Below, piece by piece: positions 1 through 5,823 of a DNA stretch of 5,823 nucleotides. The notes under the pieces were generated by a model. That model worked only from the letters and a program-made list of their open reading frames with translations. It was not told the DNA's origin and made no database searches. The DNA is taken from the NCBI GenBank assembly GCA_051879015.1, contig JBJELF010000029.1, forward strand, positions 1-5,823, in the 5' to 3' direction. Source of the DNA: JBJELF01 sp051879015. Lineage in GTDB: Bacteria > Bacillota > Clostridia > Lachnospirales > Lachnospiraceae. Made by a program: the position numbers and the translations under genes. Position 1 is the first letter of the stretch. Every line of letters begins with the position of its first letter.

Positions 1-323
<323 letters not shown>

Positions 324-424
324 AGATGATAACTATCATCAAGGGCAAAGAACGGAGTAGGAAAACAGAGGAACAAGAACGGATGAAAGAAGTTTAAACA
401 ATTTCGTGTGTAGTTTTGAAGGTA
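324..424 (+). other. 23S 3' flanking spacer without 5S rRNA or tRNA
   Basis: This is transcribed spacer directly after 23S. A small hairpin, GATGAT (325-330) with ATCATC (335-340) and loop AACT, sits at the mature 3' end. The rest resembles the kind of spacer that lies between 23S and 5S in clostridial operons. I searched by eye for 5S rRNA landmarks (the CGAAC loop and the 3' GGTAGTGTGGG-like strand) and for a tRNA, and saw neither before the terminators. The operon therefore seems to end at 23S, or its 5S lies elsewhere, for instance upstream of the window. Confidence 0.55.
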
Positions 425-450
425 TTTGAATCATGGATTCAAACATTTTT
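425..450 (+). terminator. First rRNA-operon terminator hairpin (AT-rich)
   Basis: TTTGAATC (425-432) pairs perfectly with GATTCAAA (436-443) around an ATG loop and is followed by CATTTTT. The stem has 8 pairs but only two are G-C, so on its own it would be a weak intrinsic terminator. It sits directly before a much stronger one, a tandem arrangement common behind rRNA operons. Confidence 0.55.
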
Positions 451-456
451 ATAACT

Positions 457-510
457 AAAAGAGGCTTTTGTTTTGCGGTTAAAACCGTGGGGCGAAAGCC
501 TCTTTTAATT
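457..510 (+). terminator. Second, strong rRNA-operon terminator (bidirectional)
   Basis: AAAAGAGGCTTT (457-468) pairs perfectly with AAAGCCTCTTTT (495-506). The stem continues inward: TGTTTTGCGGTT (469-480) with AACCGTGGGGCG (483-494), through a run of G-T wobbles to a CGGTT/AACCG top. As RNA this is one continuous stem of roughly 22-24 pairs. The U-rich 3' arm runs into TTTTAATTATA. The outer A/T symmetry means it could also stop transcription coming from the right. It separates the rRNA operon from the transporter operon. Confidence 0.85.
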
Positions 511-600
511 ATAAAACTTCAATAAATGGTAAAAAAATGCATATTTATGCTGAAATTTATGAAAAAATATAAAAAACATATAGTATTTTGAGAAGTTTTG

Positions 601-609
601 TGGTATAGT
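601..609 (+). promoter_or_regulatory. Candidate extended -10 promoter for the transporter operon
   Basis: TGGTATAGT fits an extended -10 element (TG-N-TATAGT, five of six matches to TATAAT). It lies in an AT-rich gap between the rRNA terminators and the first transporter gene. No convincing -35 box lies 16-18 bases upstream; TTGAGA at 588-593 is too close. Transcription would start near 616 and give a leader of about 57 bases. A second TATAGT occurs at 579-584, so the choice is uncertain. Confidence 0.35.
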
Positions 610-624
610 TTCTTTTGGCAAAAC

Positions 625-650
625 GATATATCCTGTTTGAGAGATATGTC
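625..650 (+). promoter_or_regulatory. Leader inverted repeat upstream of transporter gene
   Basis: GATATATC (625-632) and GATATGTC (643-650) form an 8-pair hairpin as RNA (one G-U) around a 10-base loop. It lies between the candidate promoter and the ribosome binding site AAGGAGG (656-662), ending only 5 bases before that site. It could be a repressor operator or an mRNA hairpin affecting translation. The sequence gives no clue to the regulator. Confidence 0.35.
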
Positions 651-672
651 AGTTTAAGGAGGAAATACAAGT

Positions 673-2187
673 ATGAAACTTCAAAAGAGATTTTGTGCAG
701 CACTTGCTCTTATCACTATGCTTATCCTGTTAATGGTAAATGTTAGCGGATGCAGACAGGAATCAGTACCAGCTTCTGTTGTGACCGATGCAGATTCTAT
801 GGCGGGGCAAAAAATTGGTGTACAGTTTGGAACGATAGGAGAAACTTATGCATCGGACTATGAAGAATTGGGTTCCGAGGTAATTAGCTTTACTAAGGGT
901 GCAGATGCAATTTTGGCATTGAAGCAGGGAAAGGTAGAATGTGTTCTCATTGATGAAGAACCGGCAAAGAAATTTGTGGCAATTAACAGCGATTTGTCTA
1001 TCTTGCCAGAGGAGTTTGTGGAAGAAGAATATGCGATTTGCATTGCCAAAGAAAACACAGAACTTTTAGATAAGGTGAATACTGCATTGGCTGAACTCAA
1101 AGCAAATGGAACATTGGACAAAATTAATGCTAACTATATTGGAGATGATATAGGTAAGAGTCCTTATATTTCTCCAGAAGGAGTTGAGCGTACAAATGGT
1201 ACTCTCGTGATGGCTACCAATGCAACATTTGAGCCATATGAATATGTGCAGGATGGAGAGATTGTTGGAATTGATGTAGATATGGCACAGGCAGTCGCTG
1301 ATTTGCTTGGCATGGAGTTGGAAATTGATGATATGGAATTCGATTCCATCATCAGTGCGGTTCAGTCAGGAAAAGCAGATATTGGCGTGGCTGGTATGAC
1401 AGTGACGGAGGAACGATTAAAAAATATCAACTTCTCTGATTCATATACCACTGCAACGCAGGTTATCATTGTGAGAAATGGTCAAAAGGCAGATAATCGT
1501 CTTTTTTCTGTTGAAAAGTTCAAGACTAATTTTTTGGAGGAGAATCGTTGGCAGTATATTACAAGTGGTTTATTGACTACAATTCGTATCAGTTTTGCTG
1601 CAGTAATTATTGGTGTAGTATTGGGATTTCTCCTTGCTATTGTGAGATTTAGCTGTGATACAACGGGAAAAGCAGGACTGTTAAATTGGATTTGTAAGGC
1701 TTATATCACGGTCATTCGTGGTACACCGGTCATGATTCAGTTGTTGATTATTTATTATGTTGTCTTTGCACAGACGAATATTGATGCGGTTTTGGTAGCC
1801 ACGGTTGCATTTGGATTAAATTCTTCAGCATATGTAGCTGAGATTGTGCGGGCTGGTATTACTTCGATTGATGTTGGACAGTTTGAGGCAGGCCGAAGTC
1901 TTGGATTTAATTATGTACAGACTATGTGGTATTTTATTCTGCCACAGGCAATTCGTAACATTCTGCCAGCGCTTGGAAATGAATTTATTGTACTGCTGAA
2001 GGAAACTTCAATTTCCGGCTATCTTGGTATCCGGGATTTAACCAGAGGTGGTGATTTGATTCGTAACCGTACCTATGATGCATTTATGCCCTTAATTGCG
2101 GTTGCATTGATTTATTTAGTGATTGTGATGTTTCTTAGTATGTTGGTAGGAAAGCTGGAAAGGAGATTAAAAAACGATGTTAGATAA
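673..2187 (+). CDS. Amino-acid ABC transporter: lipid-anchored, circularly permuted binding domain fused to permease
   Basis: This is a 504-residue uptake protein for a polar amino acid, with substrate binding and membrane passage in one chain. A signal peptide (1-26) ends in a lipobox VSGC, so Cys27 should be lipidated. Residues ~42-157 match the second part of a family-3 solute-binding protein (KIGVQFGT, then D94 in VLIDEEPA, then ELKANGTLDKI). Residues ~175-268 match the first part (TLVMATNATFEPYEY, AGMTVTEER with Thr243 and Arg248, the expected carboxylate ligands). The usual order is thus reversed. Residues ~286-504 are a HisM/GlnP-type permease with RGTP (349-352), the EAA loop (E405-A406, LPQA 423-426) and about five membrane segments. 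AAGGAGG at 656-662 stands 10 bases before the ATG. The gene overlaps the ATPase gene by 11 bases, so the two are translated together. The exact substrate (glutamine, cystine or another polar amino acid) cannot be told from sequence. Confidence 0.93.
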   Translation: MKLQKRFCAALALITMLILLMVNVSGCRQESVPASVVTDADSMAGQKIGVQFGTIGETYASDYEELGSEVISFTKGADAILALKQGKVECVLIDEEPAKKFVAINSDLSILPEEFVEEEYAICIAKENTELLDKVNTALAELKANGTLDKINANYIGDDIGKSPYISPEGVERTNGTLVMATNATFEPYEYVQDGEIVGIDVDMAQAVADLLGMELEIDDMEFDSIISAVQSGKADIGVAGMTVTEERLKNINFSDSYTTATQVIIVRNGQKADNRLFSVEKFKTNFLEENRWQYITSGLLTTIRISFAAVIIGVVLGFLLAIVRFSCDTTGKAGLLNWICKAYITVIRGTPVMIQLLIIYYVVFAQTNIDAVLVATVAFGLNSSAYVAEIVRAGITSIDVGQFEAGRSLGFNYVQTMWYFILPQAIRNILPALGNEFIVLLKETSISGYLGIRDLTRGGDLIRNRTYDAFMPLIAVALIYLVIVMFLSMLVGKLERRLKNDVR

Positions 2188-2917
2188 TGTAATGATTCAT
2201 GTAGAAAATCTGAAGAAATCTTTTGATAACCTGCAGGTTTTAAATGGCATTTCTCTGGACATTCATAAAGGAGAAGTAGTTGTTATCTTAGGACCATCTG
2301 GCTGTGGTAAATCGACCTTGCTGCGTTGTTTGAATCTCCTGGAAAAGCCGACGGATGGAAAGATATTTTTAGATGGTGTGGAAATTACATCTCCAAAAAC
2401 GGATATCAATAAACAACGTCAAAAAATGATGATGGTATTTCAGCATTTTAATCTGTTTCCGCATTTAACTATTCTGGACAATCTGACGATTGCACTGATT
2501 AAGTTGAAGAAGATGCCAAAAGAAGAAGCGGAGAAAAAGGCATATGAACTGCTAAGACGTGTCAACTTAGAAGAGAAAGCGACCGCATATCCCAAACAGC
2601 TTTCTGGCGGACAGAAGCAGCGTGTAGCGATTTGTCGTGCTTTGGCGATGGAACCAGAAGTGATTTTGTTTGATGAGCCTACCTCGGCGCTTGACCCGGA
2701 GATGGTTGGTGAGGTGCTGGATGTTATGAAAGAGCTTGCTGAGATTGGTATGACAATGATTTGTGTCACACATGAAATGGGATTTGCAAAGGAAGTGGCA
2801 ACCCGAGTGTTGTTTATTGACAAAGGAGTGGTAGCAGAAGATGGAACACCAGAACAGGTGTTTGAAAATCCAAAGGATGAGAGGCTAAAGGATTTCTTAT
2901 CAAAAATTTTAGTATAA
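2177..2917 (+). CDS. Amino-acid ABC transporter ATP-binding protein (GlnQ/HisP family)
   Basis: This is the 246-residue cytoplasmic ATPase that powers the transporter encoded just upstream; two copies would dock on the EAA loops of the permease dimer. All nucleotide-binding motifs are intact: Walker A GPSGCGKST (39-47), Q-loop Gln89 in VFQHFNLFPH, signature LSGGQ (142-146), Walker B VILFDE (162-167) with catalytic Glu167, D-loop SALD (170-173) and switch His199. Length and motif spacing are typical of polar amino-acid importers. The ATG at 2177 is preferred because AGGAG (2161-2165) lies 11 bases upstream, inside the end of the permease gene. A second ATG at 2192 would give the more usual MIHVENLKKSF start but has no ribosome binding site of its own. 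The stop codon overlaps the first bases of the following terminator stem. Confidence 0.95.
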   Translation: MLDNVMIHVENLKKSFDNLQVLNGISLDIHKGEVVVILGPSGCGKSTLLRCLNLLEKPTDGKIFLDGVEITSPKTDINKQRQKMMMVFQHFNLFPHLTILDNLTIALIKLKKMPKEEAEKKAYELLRRVNLEEKATAYPKQLSGGQKQRVAICRALAMEPEVILFDEPTSALDPEMVGEVLDVMKELAEIGMTMICVTHEMGFAKEVATRVLFIDKGVVAEDGTPEQVFENPKDERLKDFLSKILV

Positions 2918-2990
2918 AAGTTCCGTTAAGAGGCCATGTATTCGCCATGTTGGCATGAGCGAGTACATGGCCTCTTAACGGAACTTTTTT
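2916..2990 (+). terminator. Very long hairpin terminator of the transporter operon (bidirectional)
   Basis: Bases 2916-2940 are a perfect 25-base inverted repeat of 2964-2988. TTCGC (2941-2945) with GCGAG (2959-2963) extends the stem to about 30 pairs, and the top CATG-TTGG-CATG can pair again. The 3' arm ends in TTTTTT (2985-2990). The left arm begins inside the TAA stop codon of the ATPase gene. The outer AAAAGTT/AACTTTT symmetry would work in both directions. The stem is far longer than ordinary intrinsic terminators. Confidence 0.92.
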
Positions 2991-3049
2991 GCACTCGTTT
3001 ATTGTCTATCGTTTTTCTTAGCATTTATTTTAAAATCGTTAAAAAAAGC

Positions 3050-3079
3050 TTGCGTTTATCGTACTTATTAGGATAAAAT
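3050..3079 (+). promoter_or_regulatory. Candidate sigma-A-type promoter for the GH127 gene
   Basis: TTGCGT (3050-3055) and TAAAAT (3074-3079) are separated by 18 bases and fit a housekeeping promoter moderately well. The start would fall near 3086, leaving a leader of about 50 bases to the chosen ATG at 3139. The preceding terminator makes a separate promoter necessary. No clear operator repeat is visible around it. Confidence 0.4.
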
Positions 3080-3138
3080 GACTTGATTTTTCAAAGGTTA
3101 ATGATAAGATGGTAGAAGAAAAGTCAGGAGGTTTTAGT

Positions 3139-5205
3139 ATGGAACAGACAAAATTCAGCCGTCCCATCTCTTTAAAGCGTATTGCAGTTCAGGAGGGATT
3201 TTGGAAAGAGGAAATGGAACTGGTGCGCAAAGAAGTGATTCCGTATCAATGGGAAACTTTAAATGATCGTGTAGAGGATGCATCGCCAAGCTTTTGCATG
3301 AGAAATTTTAAGGTGGCTGGGAAAATGATGAAGGAAAAACGTAGTTTGGGCAGTAATTTTGAAGAACCTGTCTACACTTACCGTGGATTTGAAACACTGC
3401 CAGAGGACATGGATCATTTGGAAGATAAATTTTATGGATTTGTCTTTCAGGACAGTGATTTTGCAAAGTGGATTGAAGCAGTGGGATACTCGCTGACGCA
3501 GCACCCAGATGAGAAGTTAGAGGCGATTGCTGATGAAGCCATTGACATTGTATGTGCAGCACAGCATCCAAGTGGATATTTGGATAGTTACTATATTATC
3601 AATGGTATGGATAAGATTTTCAGTAATTTGCGGGACCACCATGAGCTGTACTGTCTGGGACATCTGGTGGAAGGTGCGATTGCCTATTATGAGGCGACAG
3701 GAAAGGATAAGCTTTTAAAGGCGGCAGAGAGATATGTGGACTTTGTAGCAGATTATTTTGGTGAAGAAGAGGGAAAATGCAAGGGTTATCCTGGACATGA
3801 AATTGCAGAGATGGCACTTTTACGTTTGTATGAAACTACGGGAAAGGACACATACTTGAAATTAGCCATGTTCTTCTTGAATCAGCGTGGACAGCGTCCA
3901 TATTACTTTGACAGTGAGCATCATGAGATAGGAAGTGATAAGATTAAAAATCTGGAAGAAGAACGCTATCATTACCAACAGGCTCATGTGCCAGTCAGAG
4001 ACCAGAAGGAAGCGGTAGGTCATGCGGTAAGAGCGGTCTATCTGTACTCTGGCATGGCGGACGGAGCTAGATTGACACAAGATGAGAGCCTATATCAGGC
4101 ATGCGAGATATTATGGAATAGTATTGTTAATGAAAAAATGTATGTAACAGGTGGTATCGGAGGCACTCATATCGGGGAGTCGTTTTCCTTTCCTTATGAT
4201 TTGCCAAATGACACGGCCTATGCGGAGACCTGTGCGTCCATCGGCTTGATTTTTTTTGCACGCAGAATGCTGCAGATTAAACCGGACAGTCGCTACGCTG
4301 ATGTGATGGAGCGCGCACTTTATAATGGTGTACTTTCAGGTATGGCTTTAGATGGCAAGAGTTTCTTCTATGTAAATCCCCTGCAGGTCAATCCAGAAGC
4401 TTGCAGGAAGGATGAGCGTAAGCACCATGTTAAGGCGGTTCGCCAGAAGTGGTTTGGCTGTGCCTGCTGTCCTCCGAATTTGGCAAGATTATTGACCTCC
4501 ATCGGAGCATACAGTTATACAGAGACGGATGATACCCTGTTTGTTCATCTCTATACTGGCGGTACGGTACAAAAGCAGATTGGCGATACACAGGTTACGA
4601 TTGAAATTACTTCGGCTTTTCCATGGAGTGGGGAAGTTACCTTAGGGGTCAATAAGGATGTGCAGATGACGATTGCGCTTCGTATTCCAGACTGGTGCAG
4701 TGACTTTAAGCTTGAGGAAATGAAGTGGAGCGATTTGATAGAAAAAAATATTTTATTAAGAAACAATGAGTTATATGCAGAACAGAAGGATGGTTACCTG
4801 TATTTGACGGGAGCATGGAAAGCCAATCAGCCAATTTCCATGAACTTTGCAATGGAGCCAGTGCTTTTGGCAGCAGATTCCAAGGTCAGCGAGGATGAAG
4901 GTATGGCAGCTTTGCAATGTGGTCCATTGGTTTATTGCTTGGAGCAGGCGGATAACGGGGCTGCACTGGGACTTTGCCGCATTACGGAGGAAACAACTTT
5001 TACGCCAGTATGGATGAACATTCAGGGAAATTCAGTCAAGGCTTGGATTGGAAATGGTCTTAGAAGACAGCCAGTTAAGCAGCAGGGATTGTATCATGTA
5101 CTGACGAAACCAGTGTATGAGTTTGCAAATTTGGTTTGGATTCCATATTATGCGTGGGCAAATCGCGGCGAGGGAGAGATGCAGGTGTGGACTAAGGTAC
5201 GCTGA
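3139..5205 (+). CDS. GH127-type beta-L-arabinofuranosidase (former DUF1680)
   Basis: This 688-residue protein has no signal peptide, so it should act in the cytoplasm on imported oligosaccharides. It belongs to the family of Bifidobacterium longum HypBA1, which removes terminal beta-L-arabinofuranose from plant hydroxyproline-linked sugars using a zinc-bound cysteine nucleophile. The signature residues are all present with the right spacing: Glu347 (acid/base, as HypBA1 Glu322), Glu363 and Cys365 in YAETCASIG (as Glu338/Cys340), and Cys443-Cys444 in GCACCPPN (as Cys417/Cys418). An N-terminal alpha/alpha-barrel is followed by C-terminal beta domains. The ATG at 3139 is chosen because AGGAGG (3126-3131) sits 7 bases before it; an in-frame ATG at 3109 would add ten poorly conserved-looking residues and has no good binding site. 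No sugar transporter or regulator is adjacent. Other specificities within the family (GH127-like, GH146-like) remain possible. Confidence 0.92.
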   Translation: MEQTKFSRPISLKRIAVQEGFWKEEMELVRKEVIPYQWETLNDRVEDASPSFCMRNFKVAGKMMKEKRSLGSNFEEPVYTYRGFETLPEDMDHLEDKFYGFVFQDSDFAKWIEAVGYSLTQHPDEKLEAIADEAIDIVCAAQHPSGYLDSYYIINGMDKIFSNLRDHHELYCLGHLVEGAIAYYEATGKDKLLKAAERYVDFVADYFGEEEGKCKGYPGHEIAEMALLRLYETTGKDTYLKLAMFFLNQRGQRPYYFDSEHHEIGSDKIKNLEEERYHYQQAHVPVRDQKEAVGHAVRAVYLYSGMADGARLTQDESLYQACEILWNSIVNEKMYVTGGIGGTHIGESFSFPYDLPNDTAYAETCASIGLIFFARRMLQIKPDSRYADVMERALYNGVLSGMALDGKSFFYVNPLQVNPEACRKDERKHHVKAVRQKWFGCACCPPNLARLLTSIGAYSYTETDDTLFVHLYTGGTVQKQIGDTQVTIEITSAFPWSGEVTLGVNKDVQMTIALRIPDWCSDFKLEEMKWSDLIEKNILLRNNELYAEQKDGYLYLTGAWKANQPISMNFAMEPVLLAADSKVSEDEGMAALQCGPLVYCLEQADNGAALGLCRITEETTFTPVWMNIQGNSVKAWIGNGLRRQPVKQQGLYHVLTKPVYEFANLVWIPYYAWANRGEGEMQVWTKVR
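5123..5151 (+). promoter_or_regulatory. Possible internal promoter in the GH127 3' end, pointing at the structured RNA
   Basis: TTGCAA (5123-5128) and TATTAT (5146-5151), spaced by 17 bases, resemble a sigma-A promoter (four of six and five of six matches). Transcription would begin near 5158 and run into the structured region that starts at 5207. The bases also encode a normal-looking GH127 C-terminus, so the match could be chance. Confidence 0.25.
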
Positions 5206-5206
5206 A

Positions 5207-5535
5207 GGAAATGTCATGTATTTCCCGACGATGAAGAGCGTCAAGGATTGACAGAATCCAAACTTGGGACGAAGTTGTCCATGGCTATCCGTAGCAGGAC
5301 GGAATTACACGGAAGTGTAACGAACCTGTTGGAGCCTGACGGATTTTAAAGATGATGCACGGAAAAGTCCAAAACCTTCAAATGGATGCGGACGGACTGA
5401 CAATGAAAAAGAATAGATGACGCATCAAAATCGATGAGATTGTGGTAAAGCGTCAGCTTGAGGGACAGCCCTTAAGATAAGTGCAAGGCACTTATGCTTT
5501 CGTAGAAATACGGATACGTAAGTGCCTTTTCTTTT
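5207..5535 (+). ncRNA. Unrecognised structured RNA region ending in a terminator
   Basis: About 330 bases without a credible gene fold into many well-formed helices. These are GGAAAT/ATTTCC (5207-5212/5220-5225); GACG/CGTC (5227-5230/5239-5242) and GGATT/AATCC (5245-5249/5255-5259), possibly enclosed by CCC/GGG (5224-5226/5266-5268); ATCCGT/ACGGAT (5287-5292/5339-5344) enclosing AGCAGG/CCTGTT (5293-5298/5325-5330), itself enclosing TTACAC-GGAA-GTGTAA (5305-5320) with a GNRA loop; AGTCC/GGACT (5366-5370/5394-5398); TGACGC/GCGTCA (5418-5423/5450-5455); and CTTGAGGG/CCCTTAAG (5457-5464/5469-5476). The first helix overlaps the CCC/GGG pairing, so both cannot form at once. A U-tailed terminator closes the region. 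It matches no riboswitch, T-box, tmRNA, RNase P or group I/II intron core that I know. It may be a free RNA, or the leader of the next gene. Confidence 0.5.
5477..5535 (+). terminator. Terminator with competing anti-terminator arm (attenuator-like)
   Basis: AAGGCACTTA (5485-5494) pairs with TAAGTGCCTT (5519-5528) and is followed by TTCTTTTT, making an intrinsic terminator; its apical part CGTA-GAAA-TACG (5501-5512) has a GNRA loop. The same left arm, GCACTTAT (5488-5495), also pairs perfectly over 8 bases with ATAAGTGC (5477-5484) just before it. The two pairings exclude each other, as in riboswitches and attenuators. No other promoter is evident between here and the gene at 5592, so read-through could control it. 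Confidence 0.6.
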
Positions 5536-5591
5536 TGCTCTTAAACCTGTGCATGCAATGAAAATCAAAGTCAATCCAAGGAGGAAAACAG

Positions 5592-5823
5592 ATGGCAAGG
5601 ATGAGTAAGGGATTTCCGGATCTGGACAAGTATCTGGAAGGCCGAAAGAGAAAATTTGTGAGTTACAAGGAAGGCGCGGAGATCTATGGTATTCCCTATT
5701 ATTCCTTTGTGCGGCTGGCCAAGGAGGCGGATGCCAATTATACGCTGCGCAAGACGGCGGTGATTGATGTGGATATCATCGAGCGTTACCTGGATGAGCA
5801 TCCGGAAGTACAGGTGCGGCTCC
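5592..5823 (+). CDS. Small DNA-binding/excisionase-like protein, possibly DUF6462 (partial, runs off window)
   Basis: The first 77 codons are in the window and no stop is reached. AAGGAGG (5578-5584) stands 7 bases before the ATG, which makes this start firm; an in-frame ATG three codons later has no better site. The protein starts MARMSKGFPDLDKYLEGRKR and continues with FVSYKEGAEIYGIPYYSFVR (residues 22-41), a helix-turn-helix-like segment of the kind found in excisionases (a 'tool-use' SYKEGAEIYGI helix followed by a recognition helix). An acidic helix ending in DIIERYLDEHPEV follows. My impression is of the DUF6462 family, small proteins found beside integrases in Lachnospiraceae integrative elements; this is recall, not a search. 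Codons are richer in G+C (CTG, GCG, CGG) than in the upstream genes, which fits acquisition by transfer. Confidence 0.72.
   Translation, partial: MARMSKGFPDLDKYLEGRKRKFVSYKEGAEIYGIPYYSFVRLAKEADANYTLRKTAVIDVDIIERYLDEHPEVQVRL

Noticed and set aside
588..609. TTGAGA (588-593) as a -35 box paired with TATAGT (604-609)
   Set aside because: The spacing is only 10 bases, too short for a sigma-A promoter.
2440..2823. 127-codon minus-strand frame opposite the ATPase gene
   Set aside because: It is an antisense shadow of a fully conserved ATPase gene, with serine-rich composition and no ribosome binding site.
5281..5349. 22-codon frame starting ATGGCTATCCGT inside the structured region
   Set aside because: It has no ribosome binding site, is very short, and its bases are largely accounted for by helices 5287-5344.
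5361..5370. GGAAAAGTCC resembling the RNase P RNA core GAGGAAAGTCC
   Set aside because: The partner ACAGAAA element should lie downstream, but the only similar string (ACAGAATCC, 5251-5259) is upstream and sits in a different helix.
5352..5420. 22-codon frame starting ATGATGCACGGA
   Set aside because: GGAG at 5331-5334 is too far upstream to serve it, and the stretch takes part in RNA pairing; there is no independent support for translation.
5207..5535. Group II or group I intron fragment
   Set aside because: No GTGYG 5' end, no domain V hairpin with the catalytic AGC triad, no group I P/Q/R/S core and no reverse transcriptase or endonuclease frame are visible.
5207..5535. Retron-type non-coding RNA
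   Set aside because: No reverse transcriptase is encoded in the window, and the outer inverted repeat typical of retron RNAs was not found.
5571..5801. Minus-strand frame of 76 codons opposite the last gene
   Set aside because: The plus-strand frame has an ideal ribosome binding site and a plausible DNA-binding sequence; the reverse frame has neither.

Overview
The window looks like chromosomal DNA of a low-to-mid GC Gram-positive anaerobe, most likely a Lachnospiraceae-type Clostridia (Clostridium cluster XIVa). The evidence is the 3' end of a Firmicutes-like 23S rRNA, strong AAGGAGG-type ribosome binding sites, a lipoprotein-anchored amino-acid ABC transporter with binding protein and permease in one chain, and a cytoplasmic GH127 (old DUF1680) glycosidase. 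This placement rests on pattern recognition, not on a search.

Layout, all on the + strand. Bases 1-323 are the 3' end of 23S rRNA. No 5S rRNA or tRNA follows; instead two hairpin terminators (425-450 and 457-510) close the rRNA operon. An AT-rich gap with a possible extended -10 promoter and a leader inverted repeat precedes a two-gene amino-acid uptake operon (673-2187 and 2177-2917, overlapping by 11 bases). The operon ends in an unusually long hairpin terminator (2916-2990). A separate promoter probably drives the GH127 beta-L-arabinofuranosidase gene (3139-5205).

Two bases after the GH127 stop begins about 330 bases of non-coding, densely foldable sequence (5207-5535). It ends in a terminator whose 5' arm can pair with either of two partners, which is the layout of a transcription attenuator. 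It is followed by the start of a small gene (5592 to the window end) with clearly higher GC content, encoding a DNA-binding/excisionase-like protein (possibly DUF6462), a type seen in integrative elements. The right end of the window is therefore probably the edge of a mobile element.

The two observations most worth following up are the domain order of the transporter's binding domain (second lobe before first lobe, apparently a natural circular permutation with the permease fused behind it) and the structured RNA/attenuator in front of the mobile-element gene.
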